Shown piece after piece: positions 1-12,042 of a DNA stretch of 64,000 bases. Source of the stretch: Larix kaempferi (Eukaryota; Streptophyta; Pinopsida; Pinales; Pinaceae); NCBI GenBank assembly GCA_027924585.1, contig BSBM01000361.1:66314001-66378000 (forward strand), given 5' to 3'. Position 1 is the first letter of the stretch; each line of letters begins with the position of its first letter. The notes below the pieces were generated by a model. The model was not told the DNA's origin. It did no database searches and saw only the letters and a program-made list of their open reading frames with translations. The position numbers were made by a program, and so were the translations under genes.

Positions 1-482
1 AAGAATCTCTGCTCCAGAATTGGGTCTTCTCATGAATTGAAAGGCCAAATTTGATACATACACAGATCTTTTAATCTCTTAGGATTCAGGAACATCCAAC
101 CATTTGGTTTAACTCAAACTCTGCCTTTATAGGCTTACAAAATATCAAACAAACTCTAACTAATTCAACCATAAATGGTCGTTTACTGTCAACAGTCTTG
201 AAATAGAAAGGATGAGTCCGTTCACACCGAACTGCTTGAACCAACTACCTCTGAGCCTATTAGATGCGTCGGTGGGAAACTTTGTGCGTTGTCAATGTGC
301 CTTTGGGCCCTGGAAACCACCTGTTTGTCCTTCGGATTGGGCCATTTTAGGTTGATTTGGATGGATAACTAGGTTGTGCTTCTCTTTAGCTTCCAGATCG
401 GCTCCCAAACATTCCATTTTCCTCTGAAATTCTTCATTTTTCACGGCCGTAATTTAACCTGTAAAACATCTTCGATCCGCAA

Positions 483-860
483 TTATCCTCTCGCAATGTG
501 GGTTTCGGGAAGTGGAAAACCAACTTTATGCCTCTAAAATATTACTTCCGCAATGCGGTTTTCAGAAATAAAAAATCCATTGCACAACCTTGCGGAAATC
601 ACCTCTGCAATCCGCATTCCGCAATGCGAGTTGTGGATATCGGAAACCTGAGTTTGCGCCCCCAGAAAATTATGCCTCTGCAATCCGCATCCCGCAATGC
701 GGGTTGCAGAAATTGGAAACCTGAATTTGAGCCCCCAAAAAATTATGCCTCCGCAATGCGGGTTGCGGAAATCGGAAACTCAACTTTGTGCTCTTGAAAA
801 ATAGTGTTCTGACTTCCGTAATACGCAATGCGGGTGCAGAAAGTCGGAAAGTCGGACCTA
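483..860. repeat. Imperfect about 73-bp tandem repeat rich in 'gcaatgcggg'
   Basis: Units starting near 605 and 678 are 73 bp apart and nearly identical; a third unit at 751 lacks the first 13 bases, and more degenerate copies flank it at 483-600 and 800-860. Each unit carries 'ccgcaatgcgggttgc', a short near-palindrome, followed by 'ggaaacctga' and 'aaaattatgcct'. The array is GC-richer than its surroundings and lies inside element A. It is not a CRISPR array: there are no unique spacers. Confidence 0.75.
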
Positions 861-1050
861 CGGGAAAGCGGAAAAGCGGAAAATATTTTGGTCGGATGCA
901 TTGTGGATCACTTCCTAGCCGTTGATTTGTCCCTGCTCTTCAATCCCAACCGTTCATCTTCTCTTTGAAAGTGGAATATCAGTCGAGCAAATGGGTCTTC
1001 CACAGTTATTTTGGGTCGTCGGATACGGACTTCTGCGACCGCTTTGGCCA

Positions 1051-1697
1051 TTAACTTTTGAGCTCTTTCCCCGACGAAATCCTTCCTTCGTCGTCGATCT
1101 CCTTAGCCCGATATGGACCATTACTTCTCGCCTTAGTGCATAAAACCTCCATTTCTTCATCCTTTTCATTGTGGCTTGATCGTTTGGCTTGTATTTGCTT
1201 AGCACTTAACCATTTTTTGGGCTTTCTGATTCTTCCTTTGGCATAAGAGGTCAATGGGAATGCATGGGGTTCTGGTAGGGAGATGCCCTTTCCTTCCCCC
1301 ACGGGAACATTGATAGGGGTGATAACAGTAACCATGAGAAATATTGAACCAGGGGGATGTCTAGAATATCGGTTTCTATTTGTGAAGTAGTTTCAGTGTT
1401 TTGTTCGAGACGACACACTAATATTTCATGTATTTATCAACTTCTCTCTAAGCGAGACTCAGTACTAGCCAAGACCTTATGCGAACTCTCGATGAGTTCT
1501 TGGAATCATGGATCTATAGGTAAAGGAGTGGAGAGAACCAAATCGTTCTAAGGATGAGTGGACTGTGGAAGTGGTGTGTGGACTGGCTCAATTTGAGATT
1601 TGGCCGTAGAGATCGATGAAATGAGAATGTTGGAATGACCACAAGTTACTATGAGAGAGCGAGTGGGAGGCGTTTTATTCTGATTACGTTTAGCCAT
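1051..1697 (-). pseudogene. Possible gag-like remnant of a minus-strand retroelement
   Basis: On the minus strand an ATG at 1697 opens a frame starting MAKRNQNKTPPTRSL, broken by stops, and a 94-residue open stretch (1335-1051) follows that is lysine- and glutamate-rich. Upstream on the same strand at about 1845 is 'ggtgtcgtaaaaccc' and at about 2040 'ccccgaggacttgccagg', which look like leader motifs of gypsy elements. No zinc knuckle or protease follows; instead the 73-bp repeat array takes over. The gag assignment rests on position and composition only. Confidence 0.25.
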
Positions 1698-3117
1698 TAA
1701 CTCGCAAATGGCCCTCTTTCTAGTGCCATTTTGTTAGACTGATATTTTGCAGTCTAGTCAACAAGGGGGTATCATCCCGATCCAAGGTTTTTAAGCACCC
1801 ATCAATCGTTTTAAGTAGCTAAACCTGACGGGTTTTACGACACCATTGGCAAACTAAAACTAACCTACACTAAACTAACAAATTAACCTAACTAAACAAA
1901 AAAATCTAAACACTAATTTAAACTAATTTAACACTAAACTAACTAAAACAATAATTAAAATAATCTAAATCAAACTAATAATCTAATCCGGATATGTACA
2001 AAATTTACACTTATAAACAAAAAAAGTTTCCTGGCAAGTCCTCGGGGAGACCTATGTTTCAATAGAAAATTATAAATAATAAATTTAAACAAAAGATATG
2101 AACTTTGAAAAAAGCATAAAAATATCACACAATAACACCAACGCACATTAAAACCATAGAAAACAATGAATCAAAACTAACTACTTATTCTACAACTTGG
2201 CCAAGCACAATAAAATACTATAAGTGATCACATGCCTAATTTTACAAGCGAAGAAAATAACAATTCCACTTCAATGAAAACATTCATAAAACAAGAAAAA
2301 TATAACCTACAGAGACTATTTTCGAAATAATAAGACATTGTATTTTTCCAAAGAGAAAATCTTAATCTCGAAAGAGACCCATGACAAAAAAAAAATGTCA
2401 TATCCATTCGTGCAGTATAGAAATAACAATTGTTCCTAAATAGCAGACACAATACATTGCATCCTTTTAGAAAGATACATGTGTTTTAAAAAATAATAGA
2501 ATTGTGTTAATGATTTGATTACAAATTACAATATATTTTTCTTAAAATATAAAATAATTCCTTTATTAGCTGCAGAAACAAGATCAATCTTGTTAAAAAT
2601 TTGATATATGTATTTAATATATAAATCTTAAAACCTCTCATAGAACCACAATTCAAAACAAGAATAGTGTTATAATCTCATAATCAAATATTAGACATTT
2701 TAATGACTATTTAATTATAAAATCAAAAGAATATATTAACAATGATGAATCAGCATAAACATTTTAGAATATACCTATAATTGAAAAACATTCTCACACA
2801 CACAAATCCAAAAAAATCTTATGCAAAAATATAGATTTGTATTATATCTCCAAAGAAATATGTACACCAAATCCAAAAAACGCAATCCCTATCCAAGTCT
2901 ACATCATCCTCTTTATAGGAATAGAGCGATGATTTACAAACCAAAATGTATGGTAGATTATGTGCAAAGGATAAGGAAAGCTATAATGAGTTGAATACAA
3001 CTGTCCAGTATGGATAATAGCATGTGTATGAATCACAACAACTAGAATCACATTTGATTTGAAATCTAACAGCTCTCATGATGGTGAGAGAATCAAGGCA
3101 TTCAAGTATCAACTTAC

Positions 3118-3777
3118 TTCCCATTCAAGGTCTTTTTCCTTCGTCAACTCATAATTGCTTTTCCAGGAGTACATGATCCATCAAAATAGGCGCCATCATG
3201 GATAAAAGAACCAAAATTGTGTTTTGACTTCCCATTAATTGACACCTAGGCTCTATCTACAAGACCAGAAGTATGCAGTATCCATAGCATATGTAGACCA
3301 GGTAAATTATATCTAAGACAAAAATGCAAAGAGAAACCATTAATACAATTATTAAAATATGTTGAAATGGATGCAAAATTTAAATTCTGCAGCTATTTCT
3401 TATTAAATAATAAAAATATTTAAAGAATAATAAAAATTACATTACAGAAATTAAAAATAAATAAATTAATTAACTCACCTCAGAAAACTAAATATAATGC
3501 AAAAAAGACCAAAAGATACACTTGTTTATTGATTTCTTGGAGGATTTGAATGATCGGATGCCAAATAAATATTGACACCTGATGTTCGAATGAGAGAATG
3601 TTCCTGGGTGATGGCAAGTTCATTTTTCAATCTGTTGATTTCACTTTGGTAATCTGGGACAAGTGAATCCCTCCATTTGACCAATATAGGGTTTTGGATG
3701 GAGAGAGGCATCTCCATGTGTTGGTCACAATAGTTCCACGCAATCAAGTCTTCAACTCTTTCAACATTCGGCTTCAT
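3118..3777 (-). pseudogene. Exon-like minus-strand fragments of unknown origin
   Basis: On the minus strand an 83-residue open frame (3777-3526, starting MKPNVERVEDLIAWNYC) is followed by a strong splice-donor-like 'AGGTGAGTT' at about 3478. Further along, after an acceptor-like 'ttgtcttag' at about 3315, comes another protein-like stretch (LPGLHMLWILHTSGLVDRA, then after one stop NGKSKHNFGSFIHDGAYF), ending near a donor-like 'gtaagt' at about 3121. I recognise no family. It could be a captured host-gene fragment inside element A, or chance. Confidence 0.2.
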
Positions 3778-6151
3778 GCATAGCTACAATTCTTCTCGCA
3801 ACAACAAGCAACTTTGTGGTACAATAACCTCTACTATGACACTCTTTGCAAGTCAACCTATGTGAGTATGCAAGCTACAATAGAGTGAATTAAAACAGTC
3901 TGGAGTAATCTCTATGCAGAGGTTCTTTACAAGAATTCTCTAAAATTCCCACAAGATGATTAAAGATGCACCACTGTGATGTAAATGTCAAGGCCGGTAT
4001 ATGAAGATATTTTCAGGAAATTTTGACAATTTGATTGTTTATGCTCACAGATTTTGATCTCCTTCTTTCAACTGTCCAAAGAGATTAGAGAGCCAAGAAG
4101 GAGTGTCGCATTCTTAAAAAAAATGGCATGCATCAATCTTCAAAATGGCTTCAACTTGCTACAGTCTTCATCTAGTTTCAAAAGCTGTCTAGGGTTTACG
4201 CCAATATTCAAGATTCAACGCAAATCTTCAAAGAAATTAGGACACATACGTAGCACTTCAACGCTCCAAGAGAATGTCTTCACAGTCACTAAGGGAAAGA
4301 ATGAATACTGGTCACAATATCTCTATGTTCCATCTCCACGATTAGCAATTCAGCTTCTAATTTCACTAGTTCAAGCACCAATATACCAGTTCACAGCAAT
4401 ATCAAGCAAATTTCATTACATAGTACCTGCACACTTGGAGAAGTCCATTGACATGCACTTGGATAACTGGACATCCCACGTAGTAGTGGGAGATAGTAGC
4501 ACTTCAATGCATACAAAAGGATTCTCCAAAATCACAGCTCATGAACTCGTTGTAAGCATTGATGTGAGCAATAAACATCCTCTAGATCTTGGCAGTATTC
4601 CAACCAGATAATGGAAGACACAGCCTTCAATGGATAAAATCGCAGCTCTTACATTGCATTAGTTGTTCATAGATCCAAGGAAGGTCGCAGCTACAGGTTC
4701 CAACAAACTTTCAGGAGTTTCTTGAAAGTCACCAACGCAACACAACTCTACGAATTCACATGCACCCTTTAACATAGACGTAGTCCAAAATTCAACTTCA
4801 AAACCTTGAGAATGGTCTCAGCAGTCACAATATGGAAAAACCGCAACAATAGAATGTGAGCACACCCACGGCTCATAGAGAGAGTGCACACCATCAACAA
4901 TCGTTGTCACTCTTCAACGCAAAGTTCACCAATCATGCAACAAACTCTCGTTTTCTCTTGATGGATGTCAGATGCAGTCCACATACCAAGACCAAAAATC
5001 ACAAGATGGAGTGATCCTCACATATAAAGGTCACATATTTCACAAAAACATTGAGTCCGCAACATGAATTAGGGTTTTCCCTGGCGCATGCTTCTTTAAC
5101 GGGCTTCACCATTCACCAATGCCACACAAAATGTATCTACAACAACAAAATATTGCAGACTTCAAAGGAGTGTATTGAAGTCGCAGGTGGAGAATGCCTC
5201 AACAGAATAAGGAGCACGCATCAACGGGGAGCTCAACACTGTGAAGGAACGCGCAATAGTCTTCTGTTCGGATTCCTCCACAAACAGTCATCGTTCACGA
5301 GGAGAAGAGGTCGCAGGTTATGTTCTACAATTCAAAAGGATAAGACTCTCCCTTGTTGCTCCTGTTTTTCCCTTATTGTGAGCACTCACCTGCCCATGCT
5401 CAAACATGTGGCATATATGATATATTTTGCAAGGCGACATATGCAAAACTGAAGGAAAATTCTTCAAGTAATTCAAATCAAGCATTGGGCGGAGTTGTTC
5501 GCAGGTATGAAGACTAGCACAAATATCCATGGTGTAGACAAATAAAATAAACAAATGACCAAATGCTTCTTCAACAAAGACGCACATGTGCATATAAAAG
5601 AATAGATATCATTCACATTGGTTAAATCACTGTGGTCACATGTATGGAGTAGAGTTGTGGGTATAGTGAGAAAGGTTCGGGCATGCAAAAACAACTGGCG
5701 TATAGACAATGTTTCATGCACATGGAGACTGTATTAGGGTTTTACATATATCCAAAAATGAAGAGGGCGTCAAAACGCATAGAACAGACTTAACATTAAA
5801 ACATTCCAAAGATGACATTACAGTGGCAGGCCTGAAGAGTGGCAGTTCTGTAGGTGCAGATTCATAACATATAGAGAATAAAAGCTTCCTGGAAGAGAAT
5901 AAAAATGCAACATACAAAGGAAATGAAGATAGCCTAAAAAGAGTGATTACCTTCATAAATTCATAGAACGAGGATAACAGCTATAGGATAAACGTTAGAG
6001 TCACTACTCTAAGGCTAAGCGGGAATATGGCTGACAAACAAACATGCAGGTTGGAAGAGATGGAAACACGCAGTCCTAAGTAGAAAGGGAAGACTGTAGG
6101 GATGAAAAGCAGGAGAATATCCGCAGATTAGCACAGGCCATACAAATTACA

Positions 6152-6167
6152 ACAACTTTGATACCAT
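6152..6167 (-). other. Primer-binding site of element A
   Basis: Read on the minus strand the sequence is 'atggtatcaaagttg', one base after the LTR end 'tgaca'. It resembles the initiator-methionine tRNA primer site (TGGTATCAGAGC) used by most plant LTR retrotransposons. This fixes the orientation of A as minus and makes the LTR next to it the 5' LTR. Confidence 0.6.
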
Positions 6168-6177
6168 TGTCAGGTTT
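6168..6177 (-). repeat. Element A 5' LTR, last 10 bp (rest at 13024-13268)
   Basis: Minus-strand 'aaacctgaca' ends in CA directly before the primer-binding site. The LTR is cut here by the insertion of element B. The flanks of B, 'ggttt' (6173-6177) and 'agttc' (13024-13028), are compatible with a 5-bp target-site duplication carrying two transitions. Confidence 0.55.
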
Positions 6178-7176
6178 TGATGCAGGAGCATCGGGGCCTA
6201 GGCAGATCAGTCGAAGTTACTCGACATGGGAAAAGCCGACCAAAGAGATTGCCGATGACCACTGGTGCGGAAGAGCAGATTGGCTTGTCAAAGTCAATGA
6301 CTTGAGCAGGAGCAGTCTGTATGTGACCGACAGAAGCAGTGAAGATCGAGAGTTGACATGTTAGAGGTTGACATATGACAGAGTTTTAGCAGAGGCGTCG
6401 ATGGTCGACATGCGTCGAACCACAACTCCGACAAGTTTGGGCATAAGCCAAGCGAGGAGGAAGGGGTGGACTAGCAAATCCTAAGTGAAGAGTGCGAAGG
6501 AAGCCGAAAGGTAAGTTGAAGCTGACAGACAGTATGGCCGACAAGACAGATTACTGTAGCCCGTCAAAAGAAGTTTGAGAAGTCAAGGAAGAATACTTGG
6601 TAACCATTCAGGGTTTCTAAGGAAGTTACTAGCAGTTATTGAAGGTAATTGGAATCATGACAGATGTCAACACACGCAGAGATTGTGCAACACGGTTGGA
6701 GCGCTGACAGTTGCAGGTCTACAGGATCTGAGGAGATTGAAAAACAGAGGATGTGTGTCTCGGGCGTCGGAGTGATCTCGGGAACAACAGCAGTAGAGTA
6801 GAAGACCAGGGAGTTTTGGATCAGTTGGATAGGGATTCCACAGAGCAAAGTTCAAGGAGAAGATAGGTAGATTAGAGAGAACAGCCACACGTCTTCCGAA
6901 CACAGAGAAGATCGAGCCATAGCTCAGAGTTCCGCAGTGAACCAGGAGAGGGCGAAGATCGACACACTGAGATAGCAGAAAGTTACTTCTATATTGTAAA
7001 AGGATAAGGCCGATAGTTAGTTAGTTATTTACATTCCTTGCAATTTGCATTGTAACTGTTTCGGTGGAAGTAATATAAGCCAGCTTCTGGCATTCTGTTT
7101 ACATCCTATCTATGTGAACGTGTGTGTTGTGTGTAATTGTTAAGAAAGAACCTTTTTCATAAGGTGCCTTGCGTCA
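6178..7176 (+). repeat. Element B 5' LTR
   Basis: About 1.0 kb, starting 'tgatgcaggagcatc' and ending 'ccttgcgtca'. It matches 12043-13023 over its whole length with scattered substitutions and small indels. A TATA-like 'aatataagcc' near 7070 lies about 100 bp before the LTR end, a plausible place for the RNA start. Confidence 0.92.
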
Positions 7177-7178
7177 GT

Positions 7179-7192
7179 TGGTATCAAATCCC
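7179..7192 (+). other. Element B primer-binding site
   Basis: 'tggtatcaaatccc' lies two bases after the LTR end and is a slightly degraded complement of the initiator-methionine tRNA 3' end (family form TGGTATCAGAGC). Confidence 0.7.
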
Positions 7193-7363
7193 GCAAGTGA
7201 GTCTGGTCGAGTTGAAGCAAAATCCTGTGAGCAAAAGAACATCAGGTGGTATTGAGCCTGTAAGTGTGTTGAACAGCTCCAGCTGAGGTTGGGTAGAGTT
7301 ATGCACGACTTGTTGAAGTCCAGTTGTGATTGGACAGAGTGGTAGTTTCAACCGAGGTTGAAA

Positions 7364-8330
7364 ATGGCTCACAGAGGCATTAATGTCTGAGGACAAAGAG
7401 CGTATGATGCAACAGTCACAGTTGATCGTGAGATGTTCGACAAGTGTGTCCGAACAATGCGAACTTTGACAAATGAAATCGCATCAATCAAAGAAAGCCA
7501 AAGGTGTGGTTGTATTCCTGATGCATTAGACCACAATGATGAGGAGGTCGAAGAGGTGGAACCACAGGAAGCAGCAGGAGAAGAACCACAAGATAAACTG
7601 ATCAAACTTTTGACGAATATGAGAGGTCGGACGAAGATAGACGTGCATACCTACTCAGGAAGTCTGGATTCAGAAGACTTGATCGACTGGTTCAGAGAGA
7701 TGGAGAAATACTTCGACATAGAGCAGATCGAGGATCCTAAACGGGTTAAGACTGCATGTTTGAGGTTTAAGGGTCATGCCTCATTGTGGTGGGACAATGT
7801 CTAGGCTGACAGAGTTGAGGAGGGCAAGGAGAAAATCAAGTCTTGGGATAGGATGGTCGACAAGCTGAAAGGGGAGTTCTTGACAAATGACTATGTGATT
7901 TCCTTATTCTGTAAGTTGCAGAACTTTCAACAAAAAGAGATGACTATGAAGGAGTACATGGAAGAGTTCTTCATATTGTCGATAAGGTCATGACAAACCG
8001 ACGAAGGAGAAGAAGCTGTCGCTAGATATGTGAATGGCTTAAAATATGCCATTCAGGACGAATTGAGCATGTCAAGATTCAGAGCACTTGGTGAAGCCTA
8101 CTACTTAGCTTTGAAGGTAGAAGAGAAATTGTCGAGGAAATCCGCAGCGACCAGAGGTAGGATGACTGCTCAGGGTGCGAAGACTGTTTCCGCGAAAGGC
8201 CAAAGTAGAGGATACAGGAGGGAATCTGTCGAAGAGAATTGACAGACGAAAGGGACATCGACAAGGGAGAAAACACAAGAAAACTAACGTGATAGTCGTG
8301 AGAACCACGGTCGAGGTGTGTACGGTTGAA
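7364..8330 (+). pseudogene. gag: Element B gag (capsid), broken
   Basis: The frame from the ATG at 7364 (MAHRGI) gives a glutamate-rich linker, then the gag capsid motif: DVHTYSGSLDSEDLIDWF, RVKTACLRFKGHASLWWDNV, and further on ARYVNGLKYAIQDELSMSRF. These are typical of plant gypsy Gag, the structural protein that packages the element RNA. In-frame stops lie at about 7394, 7802 and 7992. The basic tail (about 8150-8325) normally leads to a CCHC zinc knuckle, but the sequence is cut at about 8330 where a copia integrase patch begins, so the knuckle is missing. Confidence 0.88.
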
Positions 8331-8838
8331 GGGTACTACCAAAGACACGAAAGTGACTTACATCAGGTTTAACTTTACTCCATGCTTCTTCCGGTGTTAT
8401 ACCTTGTAATGCTTTTGTGGGGGTGCGATTAACTATGTAATTTGCACAATTTATGGCTTCAGCCCAAAATTGAAGACTTAGTCCCTTAGATTGGATCATA
8501 CAATTTGTCATTTCTTTTAAAGTGCGGTTCTTCCGCTCAGCTACACCATTTTGTTGTGGTGTATATGGAACAGTGTGTTGTTGTTGGATGCCTTGTTCAG
8601 TGCAGAAAGTAGTGAATTGTTTGTTAACATATTCTCCTCCATTGTCAGATATTAACTTGATAATTTGATGACCAGATTGTTTTTCAACAAGGGCCTTGTA
8701 GGCCAAGAACATGTTAAATACTTCGCTCTTAAGTTTTAGGAAATAAACCCAAGTGCATCTGGTGTAATCATCAATGAAAGTTAAGAAATATTTGAAACCA
8801 GAAAAGGAAGCAGATGGAAGAGGTCCACACAAGTCACT
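8331..8838 (-). pseudogene. Copia integrase-core fragment inserted into element B
   Basis: Minus-strand frame of about 170 residues with no stops inside the integrase part. It starts at the conserved DLCGPLP, then FLTFIDDYTRCTWVYF, LISDNGGEYVNKQF, HTVPYTPQQNGVAERKN and HFRVFGST, the complete D-D-E core of a Ty1/copia integrase. Integrase joins element cDNA into chromosomes. No LTR, RT or other copia part accompanies it. The ends are abrupt: gypsy gag on the left, gypsy protease on the right, and opposite strand to B. It has far fewer defects than the gypsy sequence around it, suggesting later arrival, for example as filler during break repair or by template switching. Confidence 0.85.
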
Positions 8839-10560
8839 AGGATTTGAAGACAGTGTACTATGCGACGTAATCCCAATGGACGCGTGCCATCTGTTGTTAG
8901 GGAGACCATGGAAATATGATCGGAAGATGATCTATGATGGCCGAGCCAACACAGTCACAGTGTGGAAGAATAGCGTGCAAAGGACTCTTAATCCGAAGAT
9001 GGAGGAACAAGCCGATTGCAAGCATGGCAAGAGCAACTTTTGGGAGAAGCGAGTGCTGATGTGCTCAGTGAAAGAATTCATCGTGGAGGAGGAAAAGTAG
9101 ACGGGGTGTTTTGATATCATTCCGAAGGGGCCATGTGTCGAGAGGATGACAATGGAGAAGATTTCAGTCGAAATCGGAAAGATGCTTGACGAGTTTCGAA
9201 GCATAATAGTCGATTAGACATCGACGGGATTACCACCGACAAGGAGCATATCCCATCAGATCGACTTGATTCCAGGGTCGAGTCTTCCAAACAAAGCACC
9301 GCATAGGATGAGTCCGACAGAAGGTCAGGAACTGAATCGACATGTCCAGGATTTGTTGGACAGGGGGTTGATCAGATAAACTCTGAGTCCATGCACAGTC
9401 CCATTAGTATTAGCACCAAAGAAGGGTGGAGAATGGAGAATGTGTACAGACTCCAAAGCCATCAATAGGATCACGATCAAGTACCGGTTTCCATTGCCGA
9501 GAATGGACGAATTGATGGATTTCCTGAGTCGATCGAAGTACTTCATGAAGATAGACCTGAAGAGCGGTTATCACCAAATTCGGGTTAGAGAAGGAGATGA
9601 ATGGAAAACAACATTCAAGACAAAGGAAGGGTTGTATGAGTGGTTAGTCATGCCATTTGGATTGACTAATGCACCTAGTACGTTCATGTGATTGATGAAT
9701 GAGGTACTGAAACCATTCTTGGGAAATTTTGTCGTAGCCTACCTAGATGACATTCTGATTTTCAGTCGAACCAAAGCATAACACTTGGATCACATTCAAT
9801 AGGTATTGCAGAATTTACAGGAAGAGAAGTTGATGGTGAACCTACAAAAGTGTTTCTTCATGAAGGAAGAACTGGTGTACTTGGGATTCGTAATCTCGGG
9901 TAAAGGGTTGGTGATGGACCCATAAAAGGTGAAGGCAATATTGGATTGGCCGGAACCGACAAGTGCGATTGGAGTAAGGTGTTTTGATGGACTTGTCATT
10001 TTCTATAGAAATTTCATTCGGGGATTCAGTCGGATTTGTGCACCTTTGACAGAATGCATGAGAAAAGGGGAGTTCAAGTGGATGGAAACTGAGGGGAGTT
10101 CAAGTGGATGGAAACTGCCCAGTGAGATTTCGACAAGTTGAAGGAAAAAAGTCACTGAGAGCCCAGTGTTAGCGCTCCCAGACTTTGACAAAGTTTTCCA
10201 GGTCAATTGCGACGCAAGTGGAACAACAATTAGAGCAGTGTTGAGCCAGGAGGGCCAGCCAATTGCATTCTTTAGTGAGAAGTTGGATGATGCGAAGCAG
10301 AAATATTCGGTCTATGACTAGGAATTCTATGCTAGTTTCTAGGCATTGAAGAAGTGGAGGCATTATTTGTTGCCCAAGGAATTTGTGTTATACACAGATC
10401 ACCAAGCACTAAGGTATCTGAATACTCAGTCGAAGTTGAATCAACGGCACATGAAATGGGTTGAATTCATACAGGGATATATGTTCATGTTGCGACATAG
10501 GTCAGGCAAGTCGAATAAGATAGCCGACATGCTAAGTTGAAGAGTTGCATTGCTAAACAT
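8839..10560 (+). pseudogene. pol: Element B protease remnant, reverse transcriptase and RNase H, broken
   Basis: The protease C-terminal part is recognisable by VLCDVIPMDACHLLLGRPW (about 8850-8910); its catalytic half is lost. Reverse transcriptase runs from about 9210 to 10140 with [62 protein letters not shown] and the active-site box AYLDDILIF (about 9736), which is intact. RNase H follows (about 10195-10540): VNCDASG, FVLYTDHQALRYL and HRSGKSNKIADMLS. Stops occur at about 9378, 9688, 9780, 9801 and 9923 among others. A 26-bp tandem duplication at about 10068-10122 disturbs the RT connection region. Confidence 0.88.
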
Positions 10561-12042
10561 GACAACAGTTCAGGCAACAGGAATAGAATCGGTGAGGACA
10601 GAGTATGAGACCGACGAGGATTTTGCGAAAGCATGGGAGGCTTGTCGTGAACCATGGAATGTCGACAGAACTCCATACTTGGATTATTTTATACAAGAGG
10701 GATACTTGTTCAAGGGACAACAATTATGTATTCCCAAAGGATCAGTAAGGGAGAACCTAATCTGATATTTGCATAGCGGAAAATTAGCAGGTCATTTTGG
10801 CATCGACAAGACCAAGGCATTGGTTGAAGAGAAGTATTATTGGCTAGGAATGACGACAGATGTCGGGAACTGGGTATAATAGTGTCAAGTTTTCTAGTTG
10901 GAAAAAGGAGGAAGTCAGAATACGGGGTTGTATACACCATTACTTGTACCGAATACCCCATGGGAGCACCTGAGCATGGATTTTGTGCTAGGATTTCCGA
11001 AGACGCAGCAAGGGAGCGACTCAATCTTTGTTTTAGTAGACAGATTTTCAAAAATGGCACACTTTATTCTGTGTTGGAAGACAAGTGACGCCACAAGCAT
11101 TGATGTACTATTCTTCAAGGAGATAGTCAGATTGCAAGGGTTGCCGAAGAGTATCACGTCGGACAGAGATACCAAGTTTATGGGACATTTCTGAATAACC
11201 CTATGGAAGAAACTGGACACGAGGTTGCAGTTTAGCTCGGCATATCATCCGTAGACAGACGGACAGACCAAGGTGGTGGACAAAAGTTTGGGAAACCTTC
11301 TCAGATGTTTGACGGTCGACAAACCTAAGAATTGGGAGAACGTGTTGGTGCAAGCAGAGTTTGCATACAACAATTATGTGAATCGGTCGATAGGTTTGAG
11401 CCCAATCCAGATTGTTCAAGGAAGAATTCCACATGGAGTGGTGGATTTGGTCGAGTTACTAACAGAAACCAAGAAAAGCATGGATGCATAATCATTCGTA
11501 GATCATATGAAAGAAGTGCATAAAGATGTGCGAAAGCGCATCGAGAAGAGTAACGCATAATACAAGTTGAGTGCAGACAAGAAGAAGAGGCTACAGTCAT
11601 TCATCGAAGGAGACTTAGTCTATGCACATTTGCGGGAGGAGATATTTCCAACAAGGACATATAACAATTTGAAGCTGAAGAAGATTGGACCATGTAAGAT
11701 TCTGAAGAATATTTTGGACAACGCTTATGTGTTGGAGCTGCCGAATGACTTGAGCATTTCACCAACGTTCAATGTTTCAGATATGTACAATTTTAAAGAA
11801 GGTTCAAGCAGTGGAAGCGTAGAAGTGTCAAATATCGACTTGACAGAGCAGATTCCAGATCGACAGAAAGAAGAAATCATAGAAGTAATAGAGGAACACG
11901 AAGTTAAGCTTACACACAGTTCACGAAAGAAGGAATACTTAGTGCGATGGAAATACGATGAGTTGCAGGAGGCGACATGGATTTCCAAAGAAGAGTTCAG
12001 GAGACTGACGGAGCAGTCAAGTTCTTTTTCACCTAGGGAGTC
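10561..12042 (+). pseudogene. int: Element B integrase with C-terminal chromodomain, broken
   Basis: A histidine/cysteine-type zinc-binding region (HSGKLAGHFGIDKTK, about 10775) precedes the core: [14 protein letters not shown] (first D), [10 protein letters not shown] (second D) and the usual third catalytic region, here DGQTKVVDK, where the expected glutamate of GQTE is lysine (about 11267-11275). After the core comes a GPCKILK/NAYVLELP region and, at about 11935-12010, a chromodomain-like stretch EYLVRWKYDELQEATWISKE, which in chromoviruses directs insertion to heterochromatin. Several stops and frameshifts are present. The 3' LTR begins just after. Confidence 0.88.

Larger units (their letters stand above)
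1..6177 (-). mobile_element. Element A: internal region of a minus-strand LTR retrotransposon, mostly non-coding
   Basis: This stretch is read on the minus strand from a primer-binding site at about 6152-6167, next to an LTR end (see the two LTR pieces at 6168-6177 and 13024-13268). From 6150 down to about 1700 there is no reading frame resembling gag or pol, only AT-rich DNA with short chance ORFs, so A is probably a non-autonomous element with a very long leader. A gag-like remnant may begin at 1697 on the minus strand. I could not find A's 3' LTR, so it is either beyond the left edge or lost. Parts of 1-6000 may belong to still other elements. Positions 1-480 and 2050-3100 hold nothing I recognise. 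Confidence 0.45.

Noticed and set aside
4054-4611. 185-residue plus-strand ORF
   Set aside because: No recognisable motif, surrounded by non-coding sequence of the minus-strand element A, no promoter or splice context; likely chance.
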